This document shows, one piece after another, positions 42,160 through 50,600 of a stretch of DNA of 56,631 nucleotides (the stretch's first letter is position 1; every line of letters begins with the position of its first letter). This DNA comes from HGM04593 sp045646845 (GTDB lineage Bacteria > Bacteroidota > Bacteroidia > Bacteroidales > Bacteroidaceae). A program made the position numbers and the translations under genes. The notes beneath the pieces were generated by a model, which had not been told where the DNA came from, made no database searches, and worked only from the letters and a program-made list of their open reading frames with translations. The DNA is taken from contig JAZRLO010000014.1 of NCBI GenBank assembly GCA_045646845.1, forward strand, positions 1-56,631, in the 5' to 3' direction.

Positions 42160-43173
42160 TCAGTGAAGTATCATATATACAAGTTCACGCATTATCTCCG
42201 CATCGGGTGTCTGGGGGCCTTCCGCACCCTTGGTCCGAGCATCGGCAATACGTATTTCGTGCAGAATTTCCATGACATGCATGGCTCTATAGTTACGCAT
42301 GGCAGTCAAGTAGTCGCGCACCCCCCATGCGTTGCGCAGTCCAAGAAAGTCGGCCACTCCCTTTTCGGTCTTTTCGGGAGCATAATAAGCCATCATAACA
42401 TTGGAGAAAAAACTGAACATCAGGGCGAAGGTCATCTGTACAGGATTCTTCTTGGGATTCTTGGCAAAATAGTTTATTATCTTGTTCGCCTTATAGACAT
42501 CTTTGTTAACGAGTGCATTCTGCAACTCGAAATTATTGTACTCCTTGCTTATACCGATATGCTCTTCAACAAGTTCGGGAGTCACAGCCACCGTACCCTC
42601 GGGCAACGCTATGGCAATTTTGTCTATTTCCCCGGCAATACGTGCGAGGTCTGAACCTATAGACTCACGTATCATCAGCACCGACTTATTGTCGGCCGAC
42701 AGTCCTTTTTCGCGCAGACAGCCGGTAATGAATGCCGGCAACTGATCTTCGCGCATCTTTTTCGAGTCGAGGACAACACCGTTCCTTTCCAGTTCCGCAG
42801 CCACTTTCTTGCGTTTATCAAGCGAACCGTTCTTGTGTGCGAACACAAGTACCGTCGAGGGCTGTGGGCTCTGCAGATAGTACTGGAGAGCATCTATATT
42901 CTTCAACATCTGCGCCTCCTTTACCACTACAACCTGCCTTTCCGCCATCATCGGGAACCTTTTTGCCGCAGTAATGACATTGTCTATCTCTGCGTCAAGA
43001 CCATAGAAGACCGTAAGGTTGAAGTCACGTTCAACCTCGTCGAGAGCATTCTTTACAATATAGTCGGTAATCTTGTCCGTAAAGTACCCCTCTTCGCCCA
43101 TCAGGTAATATACTGGACGGTAAGTACCGCCCCTCAACTCCGACATTATAGATTCATATGTATGTTTAGCCAT
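42160..43173 (-). CDS. holA: DNA polymerase III delta subunit
   Basis: The 337-residue protein has the HolA layout: an N-terminal AAA+-like domain starting with VYYLMGEEGYFTDKITDYIV, no functional Walker A, a middle domain, and a C-terminal collar domain (DFLGLRNAWGVRDYLTAMRNY). Delta opens the sliding clamp as part of the clamp loader. It is transcribed divergently from a HsdR-N-like gene across a 70-bp gap with a perfect inverted repeat, and leads a two-gene unit with the PD-(D/E)XK protein. Confidence 0.93.
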   Translation of the reverse strand: MAKHTYESIMSELRGGTYRPVYYLMGEEGYFTDKITDYIVKNALDEVERDFNLTVFYGLDAEIDNVITAAKRFPMMAERQVVVVKEAQMLKNIDALQYYLQSPQPSTVLVFAHKNGSLDKRKKVAAELERNGVVLDSKKMREDQLPAFITGCLREKGLSADNKSVLMIRESIGSDLARIAGEIDKIAIALPEGTVAVTPELVEEHIGISKEYNNFELQNALVNKDVYKANKIINYFAKNPKKNPVQMTFALMFSFFSNVMMAYYAPEKTEKGVADFLGLRNAWGVRDYLTAMRNYRAMHVMEILHEIRIADARTKGAEGPQTPDAEIMRELVYMILH

Positions 43174-43209
43174 ATATTATCGCCCCAAGACGCAAGTTTA
43201 CAGTTGATA

Positions 43210-43244
43210 TTTATTATCTTTGCACGAAATGCAAAGATAATAAA
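43210..43244. promoter_or_regulatory. Symmetric divergent promoter/operator with 15-bp inverted repeat
   Basis: TTTATTATCTTTGCA (43210-43224) and TGCAAAGATAATAAA (43230-43244) are perfect reverse complements with spacer CGAAA. Each arm contains a -7 element TATCTTTG, one facing the HsdR-N-like gene and the other facing holA. The repeat ends on the first base of the rightward start codon. Confidence 0.75.
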
Positions 43245-43702
43245 TGTTGTCGTTAAACCTACCACCATACGAAATAAAAATAACCGAGCGCGAAGGCAAA
43301 AGACAGATATTCGACCCTCTTCGCAAGAGCTATGTGGCACTCACCCCCGAAGAGTGGGTGAGACAGCATTTCGTGAATTACCTTCTGCAATACAAGGGCT
43401 ACCCCGCTTCACTCACGGCAAACGAAGTGGGCATAACCTTGAACGGGATGTCGCGACGCTGCGACACGGTGATATACGATAAAAGCCTCAAGCCACGCGC
43501 AATAGTCGAGTACAAGGCACCGTCGGTGAAGATAACGAAAGAGGTATTCGCCCAGATTTCCCGATACAACCTTGTATTACGCGTTGACTACCTTATAATA
43601 AGCAACGGACTGCAACACTACTGCTGCAAAATGAGCTACACGAACAACAGTTTCACTTTCATGCAGGATATTCCCGACTACAACACCCTGTGCGAAACAT
43701 AA
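43244..43702 (+). CDS. Stand-alone HsdR N-terminal (HSDR_N_2) domain protein
   Basis: The 152-residue protein corresponds to the type I restriction enzyme R protein N-terminal nuclease domain alone. RKSYVALTPEEWVRQHFVNYL, GMSRRCDTVIYD and IVEYKAPSVKIT carry the PD-(D/E)XK residues (D in CDTVIYD, E and K in EYKAP). No helicase, HsdM or HsdS genes are nearby. Small proteins of this type are widespread in Bacteroidetes next to holA, from memory, and their function is not established. It is divergent from holA and closed by a bidirectional terminator. Confidence 0.85.
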   Translation: MLSLNLPPYEIKITEREGKRQIFDPLRKSYVALTPEEWVRQHFVNYLLQYKGYPASLTANEVGITLNGMSRRCDTVIYDKSLKPRAIVEYKAPSVKITKEVFAQISRYNLVLRVDYLIISNGLQHYCCKMSYTNNSFTFMQDIPDYNTLCET

Positions 43703-43734
43703 AAAACCGACAGTCAATCGACTGCCGGTTTTTT
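43701..43734. terminator. Bidirectional terminator between convergent genes
   Basis: AAAAAACCGACAGTC and GACTGCCGGTTTTTT pair around loop AATC with one mismatch. A-run and T-run on both sides let it work for the HsdR-N gene and for the leftward beta-galactosidase gene. Confidence 0.92.
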
Positions 43735-43753
43735 GTAAGATAGCTCCATGAAT

Positions 43754-46066
43754 TTATTCGTAAAGGAAGAACTGCGGACGGCCATATAGTTTGAAGTCCT
43801 TGATGCAGCCGGGGAGGTTGACATCGCGGGTGAGGATGCGGAATCCTTTCACAGTACGTATATTGCCAAGGTCGATGATTACCTGGTGCGGCAACGCCTT
43901 CACATCCTTGCGCCATGCCGAGTGCCAATAGGTCTTTTCATCGCCGTCAATCATATCGTCGGCCACGCCCTCGCCGAGTGCCTCGGTATTGGTGAACACA
44001 ATGTTCCACTTGTCTTTGTTGATGATATTACCGCTCTCATCAATGAGTTCAATCTCGCAGATGCATGAGTGCTTGTCGTCGTATGTGCTCTGCACATCGA
44101 TGCAGAGGTGACGCAGTGTCTTTATACCATCGAAGGTGAACTCCTGCCAGCCGGTCTTGTGCTCTACAGTACCTTTGAAGATGCCATCATACTCATCGAG
44201 GATGGGCACGCGGTTATAGTCGCGTGATGTCTTGAAGGCGTTCTTGTCGGGACCAAGCACGTTGAGTATTGGTTTGTCAACACCGCAGAGAGTACGTTTG
44301 CCTGTAGCCTCCATCTCAAAAACCACAATCTCGTTCTCACCCTCCTTCATCCAGGGAGCAGGAAGGTAAATGGTCTGCTGAGGACCAATACCCCAGAACT
44401 TTCCGAGCGAACGACCGTTCACCCAGACAGCACCTTTACCCCACCCTGTAAGGTCTATGAAAGTGTCGCCTACTTTGTCTATCGTGAAAGTACCGCGATA
44501 GAAACCGGGCAGATTGCCCTCGTAACGCAGTTTCGGGAATACAAACTTGGCAACCTCCGCACGGTGCAGAGGAAGCGAAGTTACCGTCCAGCACGTGAGT
44601 TCCTTGCCGTCTATTGTCACACGCTTTGTTATACCCTTGAGGTTATTCACAAGATCCTTGCCGTAATTGACACGTCCGCCATTCTCCACAAGAATCTCAA
44701 GCGTAGAATTAGGCTCAAGAATCTCCACATCAATTGAATTCTGGTGATAGCGGCGGTCGATACTGCCCACAACCTCACCATTGACGATAACCACCGCGTA
44801 GTCGCGAAGTTCATCAATCACAAGTTTACCCTTCACAGGTTCAGGCACTTTTGTCTCATAATGAATGTAGCCATAATCCTGGTTCATATCCTCCATGGTC
44901 AGAACCTTGTCACTCTCTACCCTCTCGCCATATGCGACCGAAAGCGGAGCCCACTCAGTAAGTTCAACCTCAGCGAACGCCGTTGTAGGGTTGTCGGCCG
45001 GAACCTCCGGGAGTACCTTTCCTTCGGGGAGATTACGCTGTATCACTTCGCGGAACGCATAATATTTCGGGTACGCGTTGCCATATTCACCAAGAGGCGC
45101 GTCATAGTCATAGCTTGTCGGTTGTGGTTCATACGCGCCGTTGTTCGTGTTCGCACCGTTCGTATATGCAAAGTTCGTTCCTCCATGGAACATATATATA
45201 CTCACTGAGACATCGTTCTTCAGCATCCAGTCAAGCTGCTCGGCCGGTCTCTTGTAGTTCACAGCAGAATGAGGCTGTCCCCAGACATCGAACCATGCAG
45301 GATAAAATTCCGCGACGAAGTATGGACCGCCCGGCCAATAACGGTCTATAGATTTCATGATATCATCGCCAACCGCGCCATTGACTGTAGGGAGAATTCC
45401 GGGGATATAACCGTTCGGCATCTGCCCCGAACCGTCGCAGGTCATCAACGGAACATTAAAACCGGCATTCTTTATCATCTCGGCGAGCTTGCCCAGATAT
45501 ACCTTGTCGTTGCTGTACGAACCGTACTCGTTCTCGACCTGCACCATTATTATGTTTCCGCCATTAGTGACCGTATGCGGCGCAAGTTCCTTTCCCAACG
45601 CATTGAGATAGCGTTCACATGCAGCAAGGAAGGCCGGATTGTCACTACGCCACTTGAGCGTGCTGTCCTTCTGCAACCAGTAGGGATAACCTCCGAAATC
45701 AAATTCTGCACACACATACGGACCGGGACGCAGAAGCACATAAAGTCCCTCTTCGGCAGCAATCTCCACAAAACGCGCAATGTCGGCCTGCCCCTCGAAG
45801 TTAAACTCGCCGGGTTGCGGCTCATGCACAGCCCAGAAGACATATGCCGAAACAGTATTCAGTCCCATTGCTTTTGCACGTTGCATACGGTCGCGCCAGT
45901 ACTCCACCGGGATACGCGGATAATGCATCTCACCGCAGATGAGCTGCACCTTCTCACCGTCATAAAGAAAGTTGCCGTCCTTTACCTCGAACGAATGCTT
46001 CTTGGTAGAGCACCCGCCAAGAACAAACGCCACTGTAAGCAGCACAAGAATCAAAGTTTTTCTCAT
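43754..46066 (-). CDS. Lipoprotein GH35 beta-galactosidase
   Basis: The 770-residue enzyme has a lipobox (VLGGC, C19). The GH35 TIM barrel starts at LICGEMHYPRIPVEYW; the acid/base is E180 in QVENEYGSY and the nucleophile E253 in VAEFYPAWFD. Beta-sandwich domains with a jelly-roll (GWGKGAVWVNGRSLGKFW) follow, then a C-terminal F5/8 type C-like domain (about 640-765, KTGWQEFTFDG to FRILTRDVN). It releases terminal beta-galactose from glycans at the cell envelope. No susCD pair or regulator flanks it, so it is not part of an obvious polysaccharide utilisation locus in this window. Confidence 0.95.
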   Translation of the reverse strand: MRKTLILVLLTVAFVLGGCSTKKHSFEVKDGNFLYDGEKVQLICGEMHYPRIPVEYWRDRMQRAKAMGLNTVSAYVFWAVHEPQPGEFNFEGQADIARFVEIAAEEGLYVLLRPGPYVCAEFDFGGYPYWLQKDSTLKWRSDNPAFLAACERYLNALGKELAPHTVTNGGNIIMVQVENEYGSYSNDKVYLGKLAEMIKNAGFNVPLMTCDGSGQMPNGYIPGILPTVNGAVGDDIMKSIDRYWPGGPYFVAEFYPAWFDVWGQPHSAVNYKRPAEQLDWMLKNDVSVSIYMFHGGTNFAYTNGANTNNGAYEPQPTSYDYDAPLGEYGNAYPKYYAFREVIQRNLPEGKVLPEVPADNPTTAFAEVELTEWAPLSVAYGERVESDKVLTMEDMNQDYGYIHYETKVPEPVKGKLVIDELRDYAVVIVNGEVVGSIDRRYHQNSIDVEILEPNSTLEILVENGGRVNYGKDLVNNLKGITKRVTIDGKELTCWTVTSLPLHRAEVAKFVFPKLRYEGNLPGFYRGTFTIDKVGDTFIDLTGWGKGAVWVNGRSLGKFWGIGPQQTIYLPAPWMKEGENEIVVFEMEATGKRTLCGVDKPILNVLGPDKNAFKTSRDYNRVPILDEYDGIFKGTVEHKTGWQEFTFDGIKTLRHLCIDVQSTYDDKHSCICEIELIDESGNIINKDKWNIVFTNTEALGEGVADDMIDGDEKTYWHSAWRKDVKALPHQVIIDLGNIRTVKGFRILTRDVNLPGCIKDFKLYGRPQFFLYE

Positions 46067-46184
46067 AACAGATATTTATGGTTAATAATATTATATAATA
46101 AGGTAATCTGTGATAAAGATAATGAAATCCGGCATGATATAAAACACAGCAGTTCTTTTTTTTGAAACAGAACTCACAAACACA

Positions 46185-46215
46185 AGAAAAGGGGCCTCAC
46201 AATGTGAAGCCCCTT
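46185..46215 (-). terminator. Terminator of gapA
   Basis: AAGGGGCCTCAC and GTGAAGCCCCTT pair around a 3-base loop with one mismatch, followed on the minus strand by TTTTC, 25 bp after the gapA stop. Confidence 0.88.
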
Positions 46216-46240
46216 CGTTTTGGGTATTGTTTGCCTGAAA

Positions 46241-47242
46241 TTACTTAGCAGCGATAACGCGAGCCATTTCGCAAACCTTGTTTGAGTAACCCCACTCGTT
46301 GTCATACCAAGAAACAACCTTAGCGAAGTTAGCATCGAGAGAGATACCAGCCTTTGCGTCGAAGATTGAAGTGTTGGCGCAACCACGGAAGTCTGTAGAA
46401 ACTACAGCGTCCTCTGTGTAGCCGAGGATACCCTTCAACTCGCCCTCAGAAGCCTCCTTCATTGCAGCGCAGATGTCAGCCATTGAAGCTTCCTTCTCCA
46501 ATACTACAGTGAGGTCAACTACAGAAACGTCAGAAGTAGGAACGCGGAAAGCCATACCTGTGAGCTTGCCGTTGAGAACGGGAAGAACCTTACCTACAGC
46601 CTTAGCAGCACCTGTTGAAGAAGGAATGATGTTCTCGAGGATACCGCGACCACCTCTCCAGTCTTTCTTAGAAGGACCGTCAACAGTCTTCTGAGTAGCT
46701 GTAGCAGCGTGTACTGTAGTCATCAAACCCTTAACGATACCGAACTTGTCGTTCAATACCTTAGCGATAGGAGCCAAGCAGTTTGTTGTACAAGATGCGT
46801 TAGAGATGATGTCCTGACCTGCGTATGTAGTGTGGTTAACACCATATACGAACATAGGAGTAGCGTCCTTAGAAGGAGCTGACATGATAACCTTCTTTGC
46901 ACCAGCAGTGATGTGCTTGCGAGCTGTCTCGTCTGTCAAGAAGAAACCTGTTGACTCAACAACAACCTCAGCACCTACCTCGTCCCACTTCAAGTTAGCG
47001 GGATCCATCTCAGCTGTCAAACGGATCTTGTTGCCGTTTACTACCAAGTAGTTGCCCTCAACCTCGATTGTACCGTCGAACTGACCGTGTACTGAGTCAT
47101 AACGCAACATGTATGCCAAGTAATCAGCATCGAGAAGGTCGTTGATACCTACTACCTGAATGTCGTTGCCGAAGTTCTTTACTGCAGCGCGGAATACCAT
47201 ACGGCCGATACGACCGAAACCGTTAATACCAAGTTTAATCAT
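46241..47242 (-). CDS. gapA: Glyceraldehyde-3-phosphate dehydrogenase, type I
   Basis: The 333-residue enzyme has the NAD-binding start MIKLGINGFGRIGRM, the catalytic C151 in SNASCTTNC and H178 in TTVHAATATQK, and the C-terminal helix WYDNEWGYSNKV. It catalyses the NAD-dependent oxidation and phosphorylation step of glycolysis. The codon usage is noticeably restricted and less GC-rich than in neighbouring genes (for example frequent GTA, GCA and TCA), consistent with high expression. It is monocistronic with a clear terminator. Confidence 0.98.
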   Translation of the reverse strand: MIKLGINGFGRIGRMVFRAAVKNFGNDIQVVGINDLLDADYLAYMLRYDSVHGQFDGTIEVEGNYLVVNGNKIRLTAEMDPANLKWDEVGAEVVVESTGFFLTDETARKHITAGAKKVIMSAPSKDATPMFVYGVNHTTYAGQDIISNASCTTNCLAPIAKVLNDKFGIVKGLMTTVHAATATQKTVDGPSKKDWRGGRGILENIIPSSTGAAKAVGKVLPVLNGKLTGMAFRVPTSDVSVVDLTVVLEKEASMADICAAMKEASEGELKGILGYTEDAVVSTDFRGCANTSIFDAKAGISLDANFAKVVSWYDNEWGYSNKVCEMARVIAAK

Positions 47243-47320
47243 TTTCTTAAAAATTTAATTAAAACGTTTATAATTAAAAAAAAGTCTCGTTTTTCACTCC
47301 ATCATTCCAAGAAAAAACAA

Positions 47321-47410
47321 TCAACCGCAATTGCAATATTCTGCAGCACGGCATGAAACCACTATTAAAGCCACAGCAAGCATTGCCAATATAATTTTTA
47401 CAGTTTTCAT
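47321..47410 (-). CDS. 29-aa small lipoprotein
   Basis: A minus-strand ATG at 47410 starts 29 codons that read as a positive N-terminus, a hydrophobic helix (IILAMLAVALIVVSC) and a short tail AAEYCNCG after C20. That is a complete lipoprotein signal with a nine-residue mature peptide containing two further cysteines. An AGGA element lies 7 bases before the ATG, and a -7-like TATCTTTG lies at the complement of 47432-47439. Entericidin-like small lipoproteins have this size, but no specific homologue is recognised. The rest of the 410-bp gap, 47411-47652, shows nothing else. Confidence 0.6.
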   Translation of the reverse strand: MKTVKIILAMLAVALIVVSCRAAEYCNCG

Positions 47411-47652
47411 ACTTTATTCCTGAAATCAAAGCAAAGATAGTACACATGAGCAAAACCGATAATCTTTCAAGTTTCCTCACCGACCGCCTACCTTCGCGCG
47501 GTTTACCATGCAAAATTAACAAATTGTTTTCACATATAAAACACCAAAGCCTTTAAATAAATAAAAAGTTTCAATAAAAATATTTTCAGACATACTCATC
47601 AACAGTCACACAGCCGTTCCATAGATGAATACATGTTCAAACAAGTTCCGCA

Positions 47653-50600
47653 TTATGGCTTCACATACACCTTCTTACCATCAATTATATATATACCCGG
47701 TGTCACAATCTTACCAACACGTCGGCCATAAATATCATAGACTTCCCTACTCGCACTATTTACGCCATCGACAATAACTCCAATCGCCGTAACGTCAAGT
47801 TCAGTAGGCTCAATCACAAAACATGCATTTTCTGACGAAGCATCTGCAACAAATCCGAGCTTGGGCGAATAAGCATCAGCACGGCCGAGCACAAGAGAGG
47901 TGGCATATACCGGAGATATCACGTGTTCACCACTATCCAAAACCTCAATCCTCCACTCTGTGATATACCCCGGAGAATCCTTTTCAACACCCCAGACTCT
48001 ACCTTCGCCTACCTGCATTACCTGTGTCCATGCAGGATTTGTACCCAAGACCTTGCCATCGCCCTGTTGTGGACATATATAATAGTGTCCGACATCTGTA
48101 CCGCGCATGAAGTACCATGCCTGCCCAAGGCGGTTCTCGTCAGAATCGGCAAAAGTAACCAGGTTCAAAGCCTCACCACCGGCATTGAAGATATTCGGCA
48201 TTGCCGTTATCTCGTATTCTAAAGGCGAATTTCCTGTAACGGAAAGAATGCGGTAGAACACAGCCGAGTTGACATCGGGAGTAAGTTCCACAACAAGTGG
48301 TGTAGCCAAAGCACGACGAAGGGTGTCGGCCATCAGCTGCAGTTCGGCAGTACAACTTTCAAGTTGCACCACTGTCGAGGTATTTGAGAGTACCCTTTCT
48401 GCCTTGGCAAGAAGTGCTTCGGCATCGTCGGCATACAATGGAAGCCAAGAACCTTCGGGTGTTGCCGTGTCAATTTTTGTAAGCCCGAACTCCGAAAGAG
48501 AGAAGAAATATTGTCCGCTATACTGCAGATGCGTACTCGGGCAGTTGTGCGAGGTAATAAAGCAATCCGACTCTGTCACCGTAAAGCGCAGATAGCGATA
48601 AGCCTTGCCGCATGATATCGTATCGGAAACAAAATTCTCTTTTACTCCCGACTCCACAGCATCACCGACACGCAGCATCACATCCACAATGCATCCGTCA
48701 GTATCGGCAATAGTACCGCCGAAGTTACTATTATTGTCACCCATTGGGTCAATACTGTTCCAATCGACCTTATAACGCATACGATATACACCCGGAGTTG
48801 TTGGTGCCGTGAACGAAGGTGGGTTGAGAGCATTGCGTCCTTCGCCCGAGATATAATTCCCAAGGCTATTGAGCCCGCTCTGCTCATTGGTTTCACTTCC
48901 ATAGAAAGAGTATGCTACAATGTCACCACGTGGGATATTGCCATCCATATATACATCAAAACCGTCCTTGTCTGCATCTATATATATGTAGCCATGCATC
49001 CAGCTCAAATCACCATCAGGCACAAACGATGCAGTCAGCGTTTCGCCCGGGAGTACATCAAACACGGCTGTTGCAGTCATATCGTTGTAGAGACGGTCGG
49101 GATTTGTCAAATCCACCGTTTGCATACCACAACCGGGACTATGGAGCTTGACTGACGCGATTCTGCGCCCTTTCTTCACGACATCGGCAAAGTTAGAGTT
49201 CAGCGAGTAATCGGCATTGCTTCCTGCACCATCACCGGCAAGTTCCAGTCTGCCCAGTGTAAGCAGTGTCTCGAACCCGACACCATCGTTGCTTCCGGAC
49301 ACCACCATGCCTGTGGGCATTGCATGAGGTAAGCCCTCACGGATTGAGTAGTTGAAACAGAAATCCGATACCGAATTGCCATTACCCATATCTACCTGAA
49401 TGAAATGCGGCTCTGCAACCGGAGTACCGCCCCACCGGCTATGGAAATATGTAGCCGCAGAGCCATCTATCAACGCCGGCAATCCACCACCATCCTTTGA
49501 TGCACCACCGGCATTATGCTCGGCATTCGATGATATATAATATGGTGCAGATTGGTCTGTACATTGCAGCTGCACTTTGCCGGCAGCAGTGTTGCCCTTG
49601 AGGGTTGCGTTCACCTCATTCATCATAGCAATCAATGCCAGACGGGCACTTTTGAGCTGTGTATCGTTACCCATGTCATAGACCTTTTTCAAAGCGAGAT
49701 AGTGTGTATAAAGTTCCGAGTACACACTCACATACTCATTGTACGATGCACTGCCGATGGACTGTGCTTTGCCCACTGAACGGCAAGCGGCAACAAGTTC
49801 CTGCACCTCTACAAGACCTGCGTATTTATCAGCAACGCCACTCACCGACGCATTGCTACCGAATGTAGCACCAACAGCAATTTCCTCCACAAGCCACTTC
49901 ACTCCCTGCAGCATCACCTCCATATCCAACCTGGCATCATCGGCATCACTGAGCACAGCAAGTCTCATATTCCAGTGCGATGCCTCAGCATCCTTGTTCC
50001 AGCCCACCACATTCTTTGCAGCGTCAAGATGCAAATAATGCGACGCACCGCCAAGTACGATGCTCTTGTCATCACACATCTCAACGCGGAACACACCGGC
50101 CGAAGATGTTGAAGCCTCACTTGCATACACCTGCCTACTTGCAGCATTGAGTACCCCGATGTAACGGTTGTTGCTGCGGTTCTTTATATAATATGAACCG
50201 GCACCGGTAGCCTTCTCGAACACCCATGATGCGACATCGCCATAGGGTACAGTCTTACCATCGACTTCGTTGTTGCTGCCAAGATACATGTAATATCCCT
50301 GATACATAACATTGTCGATCATATATACTGCACCGTCATTGATACCGATGCGTGCCTTGTCACCGAGCTGCTCAAACGCAGCAATCTCGGCAGTGAGTTT
50401 GTCGATGTATTCCATGTACTCGGCCGCCACTCGTTTGTCATGTACAGCAACTGCCTTGTCATACAGCAACATCAGTCCCTGGGTGTATATCGGATTGTAG
50501 TACCCCACCCGTTTGTACGATGTATCGACATATTTCTTAATCTCGTTCACCTTGTCAATCATGGACTTGAGCATCACCCTCTTGGCCTCGTCGCCGGTGG

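Noticed and set aside
45269..45351. Polysaccharide utilisation locus around the GH35 gene
   Set aside because: No SusC/SusD pair, sigma/anti-sigma or hybrid regulator is present within the window.
45269..46165. 298-codon frame antisense to the beta-galactosidase gene
   Set aside because: No recognisable domain; the opposite strand has clear GH35 catalytic motifs.
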